Counted from the stretch's first letter, positions 24,800 to 34,510 are shown. The stretch is 64,000 nt of DNA from Bifidobacterium tibiigranuli (GCF_009371885.1 NZ_QLZA01000001.1:1-64000); one strand, 5' to 3'. Program-made: numbers and translations. The notes: a model not told the origin generated them from the letters alone.

Positions 24800-26077
24800 A
24801 TGAGCAATATCTTCACATGGAAACTGCATGGGGACGGCAAAACACTGAAACCGGGCGAGGTCATCGCCCCTGACGAGCGTCTGACGTGGGGACGCACGGC
24901 GGGCATCGGAGCACAGCACGTGGTCGCCATGTTCGGCGCGACCTTCCTGGTCCCGATTCTCACCCATTTCGACCCCTCGACCACGCTGTTCTTCACGGCG
25001 CTGTCGACGGCGTTGTTCCTGCTGATCAATATGAACAAGCTACCCAGTTATTTGGGTAGCTCGTTTGGTTTTATAGCCCCTATCGCGGCGGTAGCCTCGG
25101 CGCATAAAGGCATCGCGGTCGCCAGCTTCGGCATCATGATGACCGGCCTGCTGCTGGGACTGGTCGGCCTGCTGGTGCATTTCGCCGGAGCCAAGTGGAT
25201 TGACATCATCATGCCGCCAGTGGTCAATGGCGCAATCGTCGCGATCATCGGCTTCAATCTGGCGCCGAACGTCTGGACGAACTTCAAGGCGGCACCCGAC
25301 ACGGCCGCAGTCACGCTGGTCGCCGTGCTGCTGGTCGCCGTGCTGTTCCGTGGGCTGCTCGGCCGCCTCAACATTCTGCTCGGCGTGCTGATCGGCTACA
25401 TCTACGCCTGCGTGCGTGGCCAGGTCGATTTCAAGCCCGTGCAGCAGGCCGCTTGGATTGGCTTGCCGCAGTTCCACCTTCCGCAGGCCGACTTCTCGAT
25501 TCTGCCGATGTTCCTGCCCGTTGTGCTCGTGCTCGTCGCTGAGAACGTGGGGCATGTCAAATCGGTGGCGCAGATGACCGGCCGCGACTACGACGACCAG
25601 ATCGGCACCGCGCTGGCGGCCGACGGCCTGGGCACCATGATCGCAGGCTTCGGCGGCGGCTCCGGCACCACGACCTACGGCGAGAACATCGGCGTGATGG
25701 CCGCGACCAAGGTCTACTCGACCGCCGCATACTGGTGCGCAGCCGGCTTCGCGCTTATCCTGAGCCTGTGCCCGAAGTTCGGCGCGGTCATCAACACGAT
25801 TCCCGTCGGCGTGCTCGGTGGCGTCACCACGCTGCTCTACGGCATGATTGGCATGATGGGCGTGCGCATCTGGGTCGACAACCATGTCGACTTCAACAAG
25901 CCGCTCAACATCATGACCGCCGCAGTCACCATGATCATCGGCATCGCCAACTTCGCCTTCGCGGTCTCCGGCGTGCAGTTCAACGGCATCGCCATCGCCA
26001 CCATCGCGGTGCTGGTCATGTATCACGGCCTCAAGGCCATCGGCCATGCGACCGGAGCGGTGCCCAAGGACGAGTAA
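24800..26077 (+). CDS. Uracil/xanthine permease (NCS2/NAT family)
   Basis: This 425-residue membrane protein of about 14 helices has the NCS2 signatures: 'GIGAQHVVAMFGATFLVPIL', 'VAENVGHVKSVAQMTGRDYD' and the NAT motif region 'GTTTYGENIGVMAATKVYST'. These residues match the uracil branch (UraA-like) better than the xanthine branch, which is an inference from the Glu in VAENVG. It is a proton-coupled nucleobase importer. AAGGAGAG lies before the ATG. No pyrimidine genes or riboswitch are adjacent. Confidence 0.85.
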   Translation: MSNIFTWKLHGDGKTLKPGEVIAPDERLTWGRTAGIGAQHVVAMFGATFLVPILTHFDPSTTLFFTALSTALFLLINMNKLPSYLGSSFGFIAPIAAVASAHKGIAVASFGIMMTGLLLGLVGLLVHFAGAKWIDIIMPPVVNGAIVAIIGFNLAPNVWTNFKAAPDTAAVTLVAVLLVAVLFRGLLGRLNILLGVLIGYIYACVRGQVDFKPVQQAAWIGLPQFHLPQADFSILPMFLPVVLVLVAENVGHVKSVAQMTGRDYDDQIGTALAADGLGTMIAGFGGGSGTTTYGENIGVMAATKVYSTAAYWCAAGFALILSLCPKFGAVINTIPVGVLGGVTTLLYGMIGMMGVRIWVDNHVDFNKPLNIMTAAVTMIIGIANFAFAVSGVQFNGIAIATIAVLVMYHGLKAIGHATGAVPKDE

Positions 26078-26084
26078 GCTAATC

Positions 26085-26263
26085 GGGTGCTCCCGCGCTT
26101 CTGCGCTTCTAGGGGAAAGGAGCACCCAATCGAAACTGCGTTTCTAGTAGAAACGTCACGGAAAATGCTCGGTTGTCGTGATGAAAGTCCGAGTAAGTCG
26201 GTCTTCTAGTACTTTCGTCACGCTAACTGCTATATTTGCGGGACGAAAGTACTAGAAGACCGA
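26085..26263. repeat. Three hairpins at the permease/GH3 convergent junction
   Basis: Hairpin 1: GGGTGCTCC (26085-26093) with GGAGCACCC (26119-26127). Hairpin 2: CGTTTCT-AGT-AGAAACG (26139-26155). Hairpin 3: a perfect 22-bp stem between 26198-26219 and 26242-26263 whose 22-base loop begins ACGCTAACTG, like the loops in the array after hsp20. The third probably terminates both genes. No coding frame is present. Confidence 0.7.
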
Positions 26264-26304
26264 AAAGGTTCGGTTGCGCCGGTGCGTCGCCGCGGATGCC
26301 GTGC

Positions 26305-27588
26305 CTACTGCGCCAGCCCCATGCGGTATTTCAGGGTCATGACACGCGTTGCTGACTGTTTGACCTTCTGCGCGAAGGCCGGGTCGCTGGCGGCCTGCTG
26401 GTTCAGCCCGTCGAGAATCGGCTGCATGTATTGGTTTGCACCGATGCAAGCCAAATCGCCTCCGGCTTCGACGAATCTCACTCCGAGCTGGTTGGGCGCG
26501 ATGCCACTCACCGCAGTTGCAGACAGCGAGTCCGAGGTGACGACGCCTTTGTATCCGTTCTGGGCGCGCAGATGCCCGTCGATTAGCGCGCTGGAAAATG
26601 CCGCAGGATTCGCGGGGTCGATCGCCTGATAGGTGGCCAGCGACATCATCACCATGCCCGGATTGGCTTGCAGCGCGGTGGTGAATGCGCCTATTTCATC
26701 GCCGTCCAGCGTCGTGGTCGTGTCGAGAATGCCGTTGGCGGTGAAATCCGTATTGCCGCTGACGGCGCCGAGTCCGGGGTAGTGCTTGATTGTCGTTTCG
26801 ACCCCCGCCTGCCGCATGCCGTTGATGAATGCGGCCGCATGCTGCGCGTTGCCGGGCGCGTCCAGCCCGAAGTCGCGGTCGAGCGCCCCGATGGGCGCGT
26901 TGCCAACGCGATTGGTCTGCACCGTATCGGTGACCGGAGCCAAGTCGACGTTGATGCCGGCTGATTTGAGCTGCCTGCCCCATTGAGACGCGGAGCTGAC
27001 GAGCTGATCCGGGCTCAGCTGGCCTTGCTCGACGCCGGAAGGCATGGCATCGAAACCAGGGCCACGCACATGCTGCACTTGCCCGCCTTCCTGATCGGTC
27101 GCCACGATGAGCTGATTGCGCTGGGGCGCGTACGCCTGCAAGGCGTCGGTGGCCTGTCTCACGCCGGAGGTCCCGATATTCCAATTGCCGATGATGAGCA
27201 CCGAGCCGACATGCTGATTGGCGATGAGATCACGCAGGCTCGATGGGTCACTGCCAGCGGACAGCGGCGTCATCACCAGCTGGCCGACCTGATCCTCGAG
27301 CGGCATCGCGTTCACGGTCTTCGCTGCCTTCGCTTCCGGTGTGTCGGTGGCAGCATCGGGACCTGGCGAAGACGGGGTCGCCGACGCCTTCGAGCGGTGC
27401 ATGGCCGAGGATGTGGATATGGCTGAAGAAGAGTCCGAAGGGGTCGCAGCGCGCTCGCTCGTCCTCCACCACACGCCCGCCACCACAAGCCCTGCGGCGA
27501 TAAGCGCGACTGCGAGCACGGCGATGATCGCGGCGCGAACGTGGGTGGGGTGCCTTCCGGAATCATGCTGCATGTGTCGTGGGGCCAT
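26305..27588 (-). CDS. Glycoside hydrolase family 3 (NagZ/LpqI-like), membrane-anchored
   Basis: This 427-residue protein has an N-terminal membrane anchor ('VRAAIIAVLAVALIAAGLVVAGVWW') without a lipobox Cys, a Ser/Thr-rich linker, then a GH3 domain: 'QLIVATDQEGGQVQHVRGPGF', 'INVDLAPVTDTV', 'TTIKHYPGLGAVSGNTDF' and nucleophile region 'GVVTSDSLSATAV'. Relatives release N-acetylglucosamine from peptidoglycan or glycans. The His of the Asp-His pair found in NagZ enzymes is missing in the KHYPG loop, so activity or mechanism may differ. The start at 27588 is uncertain; ATG 27573 is also possible. Confidence 0.8.
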   Translation of the reverse strand: MAPRHMQHDSGRHPTHVRAAIIAVLAVALIAAGLVVAGVWWRTSERAATPSDSSSAISTSSAMHRSKASATPSSPGPDAATDTPEAKAAKTVNAMPLEDQVGQLVMTPLSAGSDPSSLRDLIANQHVGSVLIIGNWNIGTSGVRQATDALQAYAPQRNQLIVATDQEGGQVQHVRGPGFDAMPSGVEQGQLSPDQLVSSASQWGRQLKSAGINVDLAPVTDTVQTNRVGNAPIGALDRDFGLDAPGNAQHAAAFINGMRQAGVETTIKHYPGLGAVSGNTDFTANGILDTTTTLDGDEIGAFTTALQANPGMVMMSLATYQAIDPANPAAFSSALIDGHLRAQNGYKGVVTSDSLSATAVSGIAPNQLGVRFVEAGGDLACIGANQYMQPILDGLNQQAASDPAFAQKVKQSATRVMTLKYRMGLAQ

Positions 27589-27855
27589 CCCTCGATTATT
27601 CCACTACCGGGATGCCCGTCCAAGCTGATTGGCGATCAGCGATACGCGGGCAGGGCACGACGATGCGTACGCGAGCAATGCGCAGCGATAACCATTCGGC
27701 AATGCAATGAGACGCCGACGCGGTACCGACGGTTCCGGCCGCGTGGCAGACGGTCGGTATACGATATGGCGCGCTTATCGAAACATGGGTGAAATCTGAA
27801 GGGTTATACGCTGATTTCGCCCGAGAATGATTCATATGATTAATAAGGGGAGTAC

Positions 27856-29370
27856 ATGGCTACAGAAGAAGCATCGCGGGAAGCGCTTGCCGTGCCCGAG
27901 TCCGCGCCTGAACCTGTCGCGGCAGATGTGAAGGATGCGGCCGATAAGGGGTATGCCCAGGAGCTCAAGCCGCGGCATATCCAGATGATTGCCATCGGCG
28001 GGTCCATCGGCACCGGGCTATTTCTGGGAGCAGGCGGCCGCCTGTCGCAGGGCGGGGCCGGACTGACCATAGCCTACGCGATATGCGGCGTGTTCGCGTT
28101 CCTTATGGTTCGCGCGTTGGGAGAGCTGGCGATCAGGCGCCCATCATCCGGGGCGTTCGTCTCGTACGCGCGCGAATTCCTCGGCGAGCGCGGCGCCTAT
28201 GTGACCGGCTGGCTCTTCTTCCTCGACTGGTCTACGACGGTCATGGCCGATATCACCGCAGTCGCCGTCTACTTCCACTATTGGCAGGCCATGCAGTCCA
28301 TCCCGCAGTGGGTGCTCGCGCTGGGTGCCCTAGCCTTGGTGTTCATCATGAATCTCATGAGCGTCAAGCTCTTCGGCGAGGCTGAGTTCTGGTTCGCCGC
28401 CATCAAGGTGACCACCATCGTGGTCTTCATGGTCGTCGCGATATGGTCCATCGTGACCGGCGGCTCTGTTGGACATGATCATGCAGGCTTCGCCAATATC
28501 ACGCAGCATGGCGGGTTCTTCCCGCAAGGCCTGCCTATCGTGTTCGCTCTGACGCTCGGCGTGGTCTTCGCCTTCGGCGGCACTGAGATGGTCGGGGTCG
28601 CAGCAGGCGAGGCGAAGGATGCGAAGACGGTGCTTCCCAAGGCCATCAACTCGATGATCATCCGCATTGCCATCTTCTATGTCGGCTCCGTCGTGCTCAT
28701 GGCGCTGGTGCTGCCATACAACGCGTATTCCCCGAATGAGTCCCCCTTCGTCACGTTCTTCTCCGGCATCGGCGTGCCGTATGCCGGCGATGTCATCCAG
28801 GTCGTCGTGCTGACCGCGGCCTTGTCCTCGCTGAACGCCGGGCTGTATGCTACCGGACGCACGCTTCGTTCCATGGCAATCGCCGGTTCCGCGCCCAAGG
28901 TCGCCAAATTCATGAATCGGCAGCACGTGCCTGCCGGCGGTATCGCGATCACTGCGGCCCTCGGCCTTCTCGGCGTGCTGCTCAACATCGTGCTGCCGAC
29001 GGACGCCTTTGAGATCATCATGAACCTCGCAGGAATCGGCATCGCCGGCACATGGTCCGCCATCCTGCTGACGCATCTCGCCTTCCTCAAGAAGGTTCGG
29101 CAGGGCAAGGCGACTAGGCCGGCCTACAGGATGCCTGGAGCGCCGTGGACCAATTACCTGAGTCTGGCGTTCTTCGTCATCGTGGTGGTCTCGAACATCA
29201 CCAGCGCATCGGGCCGGTGGACGCTGGTGCTGTTCTCGCTCGTAGTCGTGGTGATGGTCGCCGGATGGTTCGCGATACGAGGCCGGGTCAACAGCGGCCT
29301 GCTGGAGAAGGTCAACCTGACCGATCCAACCGACGACGCCGCACAAGAGGCTGAAGGCGCGCAGGCATGA
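27856..29370 (+). CDS. ansP: Amino-acid permease, probable L-asparagine permease
   Basis: This 504-residue APC-superfamily transporter of about 12 helices has the amino-acid transporter motif 'RHIQMIAIGGSIGTGLFLGAG' and 'GELAIRRPSSGAFVSYAREFLG'. It resembles the AnsP/GabP subgroup. The next gene, an L-asparaginase, overlaps by 4 bases (ATGA), which supports asparagine as substrate. The pair would import and deamidate asparagine to aspartate and ammonia. The upstream region has a GGGTTATACGCTGAT segment at 27800-27814 that recurs before the LacI gene. Confidence 0.85.
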   Translation: MATEEASREALAVPESAPEPVAADVKDAADKGYAQELKPRHIQMIAIGGSIGTGLFLGAGGRLSQGGAGLTIAYAICGVFAFLMVRALGELAIRRPSSGAFVSYAREFLGERGAYVTGWLFFLDWSTTVMADITAVAVYFHYWQAMQSIPQWVLALGALALVFIMNLMSVKLFGEAEFWFAAIKVTTIVVFMVVAIWSIVTGGSVGHDHAGFANITQHGGFFPQGLPIVFALTLGVVFAFGGTEMVGVAAGEAKDAKTVLPKAINSMIIRIAIFYVGSVVLMALVLPYNAYSPNESPFVTFFSGIGVPYAGDVIQVVVLTAALSSLNAGLYATGRTLRSMAIAGSAPKVAKFMNRQHVPAGGIAITAALGLLGVLLNIVLPTDAFEIIMNLAGIGIAGTWSAILLTHLAFLKKVRQGKATRPAYRMPGAPWTNYLSLAFFVIVVVSNITSASGRWTLVLFSLVVVVMVAGWFAIRGRVNSGLLEKVNLTDPTDDAAQEAEGAQA

Positions 29371-30377
29371 TGCGCCTCCATGTGACCTACACCGGAGGGA
29401 CCATCGGCATGGTGGAATCCCCCGACGGACTAGTGCCCGGCGCCGACCTGCGGGGGTGGCTGTTTCAACTGCTCAGGCAGGGCTCCGATCTTGACTCGTC
29501 CAAGGTCAGCCTAACCGCGCTGGATCCGCTGATCGATTCGTCGAACGCGACGCCGGGAAGCTGGCAGTCGATCATCGACGATCTATGGCGCTTCCACGAC
29601 AGCGCCGATGCGTTCATCGTGCTGCATGGCACCGATACGATGAGCTACACGACATCGGCGCTGTCATACGCCTTGACGGATTTCGGCAAGCCCGTGGTCT
29701 TCACCGGCTCCCAGCATCCGCTGGGCAAAATTGAATCCGATGCTACGGCCAATGTCACCGGTGCGTTCAATGCTGTCCTAAGCGGCCATGCGCAGGGCGT
29801 CGAGCTGTTCTTCGGGCATCACCTGTTCGCGGGCAACCGCGTGACGAAAGCCTCCTCCTGGGCGTTCGAGGGCTTCGCTTCGCCCATCACCGGCCCAGTC
29901 GCCCAGTCAGGCACGCCATGGCATTGGAATGACGCTGGCAGCGAAGGATGCGGATGGAGGAATCCCGCGCCATATCGGCAGCATGATATCGCTGTGGTTA
30001 CCATGGTGCCGGGAATCAGCGCCGACCGGCTTGCGTCGATGCTGGCTCCGCACCCGCAGGCGGTGCTGATCAGGGCGTATGGCGTGGGCAACATGCCGGA
30101 TGCCGTTCCGGGACTGACTGATGCGATCCGGGCGGTCGCCGACGGCGGCGCGCCGGTGATCGTCGCCTCGCAGTGCCAGCAGGCCGAGGTCATGCTCGGG
30201 CGTTACCAAGCGGGCGCTGGTCTGGCCGAGGTGGGGGCGTGCTCAGCCGTTGACATGACATTCGAGGCGGTGTACACCAAAATCATGTTCCTGCTGTCCC
30301 AGGGACTGGGTGCCGCAGACTTCACTGACTGGGTAGGCAGACCGATCGCCGGAGAGGTGTCTTCGCCGCAGCAATGA
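29367..30377 (+). CDS. ansA: L-asparaginase, type I (AnsA-like)
   Basis: This 336-residue enzyme hydrolyses L-asparagine to aspartate and ammonia. It has both threonine active-site motifs: 'VTYTGGTIGMVES' at the N-terminus and 'FIVLHGTDTMSYTTSAL' near residue 85. There is no signal peptide, which fits the cytoplasmic type I enzyme. It overlaps the permease gene by 4 bases and is translated with it. The 237-base gap to the UPF0182 gene contains only weak self-complementary GC segments. Confidence 0.9.
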   Translation: MMRLHVTYTGGTIGMVESPDGLVPGADLRGWLFQLLRQGSDLDSSKVSLTALDPLIDSSNATPGSWQSIIDDLWRFHDSADAFIVLHGTDTMSYTTSALSYALTDFGKPVVFTGSQHPLGKIESDATANVTGAFNAVLSGHAQGVELFFGHHLFAGNRVTKASSWAFEGFASPITGPVAQSGTPWHWNDAGSEGCGWRNPAPYRQHDIAVVTMVPGISADRLASMLAPHPQAVLIRAYGVGNMPDAVPGLTDAIRAVADGGAPVIVASQCQQAEVMLGRYQAGAGLAEVGACSAVDMTFEAVYTKIMFLLSQGLGAADFTDWVGRPIAGEVSSPQQ

Positions 30378-30614
30378 GAGCATATTGTGCCGGCTGAGAC
30401 CGTCTGCCGCCTGACACCGCATGACGGCCGGTCCGGGCAACAGGCCTTTGCGCGCTGGATGATCAGATAACCTGCACAATATGGGCACAGCATGAGTATG
30501 GTACCTTGATTCATTCGGCGATCGTGGTTCGCCTTGGTTTTCCGACGATGATTCCGTGATTGCGACCACACGGCCGACCCCCTCCTGCTCCCGGGTCATA
30601 GTAGGGTGGAAGAC

Positions 30615-33600
30615 ATGTCATTTTTCGATGTATTCGGCCAGATGTTCGATCCTGACGACAACGGCCCAGACCAGTCAGGCCGCAAGGCGCGCCGCAGCTC
30701 CAACGGGGACGATCCTGTGATAATCGATGTGCAGGTCGATGGCGACGATGCGCAAGGCGATGCAAGCTCCCGCGAATCCGCTGGGAATGCTGGCAGCTCC
30801 GGAGGCAACGGCACGCGCCCGCCGCGCGGACGCTCGAGCAAGCGCGCCAAGGGCTCCGGGCTGCCGTCCTCGCGTGGCTCGAAGATTCTCATCGGCGCCG
30901 TCGTGGCGCTGGCGGTTGTCATCGGCCTGTTCTTCGCGCTGGATCGATTCATCACCGATGTGATGTGGTTTGATCAGCTCGGGTTCCAAAGCGTGGTGTG
31001 GACGCAGCTAGGGACCAAGGTGGGTCTGTGGGTGGCCTATGCCGTGCTCATGGCCGCAGTGGGTTTGGCGTCCGCCGTATTGGCTATCAGAGCGCGGCCT
31101 GATTCCGCGGATGGCTCCACCATCAGAATCAATGGAGATGTGGTCGAGATTGGCAAAAGCGTCAGCTCCAAAACCGCGCGCCGTGTGGCGGCTGTCGTTT
31201 CGCTCGTCGTCGGCATTGTGTTCGGCTCGCAATTCAACGCCAATTGGGCCGATATTCTGCTGATGTTCAACGCGCAGCCATTCGGCACGCGCGATCCGCA
31301 GTTCGGCCTCGACAACGGCTTCTATGTCTTCGTGCTTCCCGGTCTGCGATTGATCTTGTCCGCCGTCTCGATGCTGCTGCTCATGGGGCTGATCTTTTCG
31401 CTGGTCACGCACGTGCTGATGGCGGGCATCCGCATCACCATGCCTACCAATGGGCGCGGGCTTTTCACTATGACACGGCACGCGCGCATGCAGTTGGCGA
31501 TATGGCTGGTGCTCAATATGTTTGCATGGTCCGCACGGCAGGTGCTAGGGGTGTTCAGCAGCTTGACCCAGCAGGGCGACCGCTTCACCGGCGCTGATTA
31601 CACCGCAGTGCACGCCACCATTCCGGTGACTTTTATCATGGCTGCGCTCACGGCCGCATTGGGCGTGCTGCTTGGCGTATGGCTTATGCGCTCCAAGGCG
31701 CTCGCCGAGCCAGCTTCAGCGGAAGTGCGCGTGTCGGCTGCCTTGCGCGCGTGGCGTGTGCCGGTGACCGCTATCGCCATCACCGTGATTCTTTCCATGT
31801 TGTTGGGCGGTCTATGGCCGATGCTGCTGCAGCAGTTCCAGGTCAACCCGAATGCGCAGGAGGTGGAGTCCACCTACATTCAGCGCAACATCCAGGCCAC
31901 GCAGCAGGCATACGGCCTCAACGCGTTGAAAACCGAGCAGTACGCCGCCACGACGCAAGGCACAGCTGGCGCCCTTTCCTCGCAGACCGAGACGACCGCG
32001 CAGATACGTCTGCTCGACCCGCAGGTGGTGTCGCCCACCTTCCAGCAGTTGCAGCAGTCCAAGCAGTACTATTCCTTCCCGGATACGCTCACCATCGACA
32101 AGTACGACATCAACGGTGCCAGCCAGGATACGGTTATCGGGGCGCGCGAGCTCAACCTCGCCGGTCTGGACAGCCAGAACTGGGTGAATGACCACACCGT
32201 CTACACGCACGGTTATGGCGTCGTCGCCGCGTACGGCAACAAGGTGACGTCCGACGGCCAGCCTCAGTTCTTCGAATCCGGCATACCGACGCAGGGGGCG
32301 CTGACTGACGCCCAGCATTATCAGCCGCGCATATACTTCTCGCCCAACGTCTCCGACTATTCGATTGTCGGCGCTCCGGCAGGCACCCAGCCGTGGGAGT
32401 TCGACTACCCGACCGGTTCGTCGGGGGCGACCAATACTTTCAATGGCAACGGTGGCCCGAGCATCGGCAATTTCTTCTCCCGGCTGCTCTATGCGATTCG
32501 TTTCGGCTCCTCGCAGATTCTCTTCTCCGACCGCGTGACTTCCGCTTCGCAGATTCTCTATGACCGCAGCCCGGCCGAACGCGTGGCGAAGGTAGCGCCG
32601 TATCTGACGCTCGACGGACGCGTGTACCCGGCGGTGGTCAATGGTCGCGTGAAATGGATTGTCGACGGCTACACCACTTCCGACGCCTACCCCTATTCGC
32701 AGACGACCAATCTGGGCACCGCTTCAAGCGATTCCTCGACGGCGTCCGGCGCGATGCCTGGTCTGGGGCCGCAGCAGGCGAACTATATGCGCAACTCGGT
32801 GAAGGCGACCGTCGACGCCTACGACGGCTCGGTGACCCTGTATGCATGGGATGCCAACGATCCGGTGATCAAGGCGTGGCAGAAGATATTCCCCGGACAA
32901 TACCATCCGCTTTCCCAGATATCGGGTAGCCTGATGAGCCATCTGCGCTATCCTGAGGATTTGTTCAAGGTCCAGCGCGGGCTGCTGGCGCAATATCATG
33001 TGACCAGCGCCGGACAGTTCTTCTCCGGCGAGGATTTCTGGCAGACCCCGGTCGATCCGACGGCTTCGGCCGCAGCCCAGCAGCAGAACCAGCTGCAGCC
33101 ACCGTATTACCTGACGCTGCAAACCGGCGGTTCGAAGCATCCGGTGTTCTCGCTGACCTCCACCTATATTCCAGCGGGGTCGTCGACGCGCGAGATTCTG
33201 ACCGGATTCCTGTCGGTGGATTCTGATGCGGGCAATGAAAAGGGTGTGATCGGGCCGAATTACGGCACGCTGCGACTGCAGGAGCTGCCAAAGAACTCGA
33301 ATGTGCCAGGGCCTGGGCAGGCGCAGAATAACTTCAACGCCGACGCCACGGTCTCCCAGCAGCTCAACCTTCTGCAATCCGGGTCTACGAACGTCAAGCG
33401 CGGCAACCTGCTGACATTGCCGTTGGGCGGCGGACTGGTGTATGTGCAGCCGGTGTATGTGCAGTCCAGCGGCGCGACGAGCTTCCCGCTGCTGAAAAAG
33501 GTGCTGGTTGCTTTTGGACAGCAGGTCGGCTTCGCCAATACGCTCAATGAGGCGTTGAACCAGGTGTTCGGCGGCAATTCAGGAGCGGCGGCCGGCGACG

Positions 33601-33890
33601 CTGCGAATGCGTCCGGAAACGGAGAATCAGATGGATCGGCAAATGGTCAATCCGGTCAGTCTGGTCAATCCGGCGGTCAATCCAACGCGCAAGGCGGTTC
33701 TGCGCCAGGTGCTTCCAGCTCGGGCAGCTCCGCGGGCATGAGCGCTGCGCTCAAGTCGGCGTTGCAGCAGGCTTCGCAGGCTATGAAGGATAGCGATGCG
33801 GCCATGAAATCAGGCGATTGGGGTGCGTATGGCAAGGCTCAGCAGCAGCTCAATGACGCTCTGACCAAGGCATTGGAGCTCGAAAAGTGA
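30615..33890 (+). CDS. UPF0182-family large membrane protein
   Basis: This protein of about 1091 residues is typical of Actinobacteria. It has a disordered acidic N-terminus with 'RPPRGRSSKRAKGSG', several membrane helices between about 90 and 400 ('ILIGAVVALAVVIGLFFALDRF', 'VPVTAIAITVILSMLLGGLWP'), then a long extracytoplasmic domain and a Gly/Ser/Gln-rich tail ending in a coiled-coil-like 'ALQQASQAMKDSDAAMKSGDW'. No catalytic motif is known for the family. The ATG at 30615 is preferred to a GTG at 30606. Its stop overlaps the GNAT gene start (GTGA). Confidence 0.88.
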   Translation: MSFFDVFGQMFDPDDNGPDQSGRKARRSSNGDDPVIIDVQVDGDDAQGDASSRESAGNAGSSGGNGTRPPRGRSSKRAKGSGLPSSRGSKILIGAVVALAVVIGLFFALDRFITDVMWFDQLGFQSVVWTQLGTKVGLWVAYAVLMAAVGLASAVLAIRARPDSADGSTIRINGDVVEIGKSVSSKTARRVAAVVSLVVGIVFGSQFNANWADILLMFNAQPFGTRDPQFGLDNGFYVFVLPGLRLILSAVSMLLLMGLIFSLVTHVLMAGIRITMPTNGRGLFTMTRHARMQLAIWLVLNMFAWSARQVLGVFSSLTQQGDRFTGADYTAVHATIPVTFIMAALTAALGVLLGVWLMRSKALAEPASAEVRVSAALRAWRVPVTAIAITVILSMLLGGLWPMLLQQFQVNPNAQEVESTYIQRNIQATQQAYGLNALKTEQYAATTQGTAGALSSQTETTAQIRLLDPQVVSPTFQQLQQSKQYYSFPDTLTIDKYDINGASQDTVIGARELNLAGLDSQNWVNDHTVYTHGYGVVAAYGNKVTSDGQPQFFESGIPTQGALTDAQHYQPRIYFSPNVSDYSIVGAPAGTQPWEFDYPTGSSGATNTFNGNGGPSIGNFFSRLLYAIRFGSSQILFSDRVTSASQILYDRSPAERVAKVAPYLTLDGRVYPAVVNGRVKWIVDGYTTSDAYPYSQTTNLGTASSDSSTASGAMPGLGPQQANYMRNSVKATVDAYDGSVTLYAWDANDPVIKAWQKIFPGQYHPLSQISGSLMSHLRYPEDLFKVQRGLLAQYHVTSAGQFFSGEDFWQTPVDPTASAAAQQQNQLQPPYYLTLQTGGSKHPVFSLTSTYIPAGSSTREILTGFLSVDSDAGNEKGVIGPNYGTLRLQELPKNSNVPGPGQAQNNFNADATVSQQLNLLQSGSTNVKRGNLLTLPLGGGLVYVQPVYVQSSGATSFPLLKKVLVAFGQQVGFANTLNEALNQVFGGNSGAAAGDAANASGNGESDGSANGQSGQSGQSGGQSNAQGGSAPGASSSGSSAGMSAALKSALQQASQAMKDSDAAMKSGDWGAYGKAQQQLNDALTKALELEK
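33640..33685. repeat. Short tandem repeat in UPF0182 tail
   Basis: Units of GGTCAATCC / GGTCAGTCT encode a GQS-GQS-GQSG-GQS run. Low-complexity tails like this are prone to length change. Confidence 0.6.
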
Positions 33891-34393
33891 CGGGTGGGGC
33901 AATCATCCGCGACGCCACGGACGACGACCTGCAGGCGATAACCGACATCTACAATCAGGCTGTTCTCGCCGGCGGGTCTACGGCTGACCTTGAGCCGCGC
34001 ACGCTTGAGCAACGGCGCGAGTGGGTCGCATCGCATACGCCGCGCGCCGACTACCCGGTGGTTGTGCTCGAGGACGAATCGGGCCGCGTGGCCGGCTTCG
34101 GCTCGCTCTCGCACTTCCATCCGCGCGAAGCCTACGATGGCGTGGTCGAGCTGAGCTACTACATCGCCACCAGCGCCCAGCATCATGGCTACGGCACCGC
34201 TATGGTCGAGTGGCTGCTCGACGCCGCCAAGCAGCGCTCCTGCCGCATGGCCACCGCGCTGATCTTCGCCGACAACGCCGGCTCGGTCGCCCTCATGCGC
34301 CGCTTCGGCTTCACCCGCTTCGGCTTCCTGCCAAAGGCCTGCTACGACGGCAGTCGCTACATCGATATGTCGTACTGGTATAAGGAGCTGTGA
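33887..34393 (+). CDS. GNAT acetyltransferase (phosphinothricin acetyltransferase-like)
   Basis: This 168-residue protein begins at GTG 33887, overlapping the UPF0182 stop. It has 'IIRDATDDDLQAITDIYNQAV', 'ELSYYIATSAQHHGYGTAMVEWLLDAA' (acetyl-CoA loop) and 'NAGSVALMRRFGFTRFGFLP'. This is the Pat/YncA subgroup, whose natural substrates are often amino-acid-like compounds such as methionine sulfoximine. Coupling to an UPF0182 gene gives no clear clue to the substrate. Confidence 0.85.
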   Translation: MTGGAIIRDATDDDLQAITDIYNQAVLAGGSTADLEPRTLEQRREWVASHTPRADYPVVVLEDESGRVAGFGSLSHFHPREAYDGVVELSYYIATSAQHHGYGTAMVEWLLDAAKQRSCRMATALIFADNAGSVALMRRFGFTRFGFLPKACYDGSRYIDMSYWYKEL

Positions 34394-34409
34394 GTCAGCG
34401 GTAGAGCAA

Positions 34410-34510
34410 CGCCACGTTGCTGAAAGCTACGCTAACGTGGCGCTGCCGTACAAAATGCAACGAAATCGCTCCTGAGAACGTTACATTTTGTACGGCAGCA
34501 TCGAGTTAGC
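34410..34510. terminator. Nested, mutually exclusive hairpins at convergent junction
   Basis: A perfect 16-bp stem (GCTGCCGTACAAAATG, 34442-34457, with 34484-34499) is flanked by GCTAAC/GTTAGC arms (34431-34436, 34505-34510). An alternative stem, CGCCACGTT (34410-34418) with AACGTGGCG (34434-34442), shares bases with the outer arm, so the two folds compete. It lies between the GNAT gene and the convergent carboxyltransferase-like gene. Confidence 0.65.

Noticed and set aside
25040..26125. 361-codon open frame opposite the nucleobase permease
   Set aside because: His/Asp-rich translation is the usual antisense image of a membrane protein gene.
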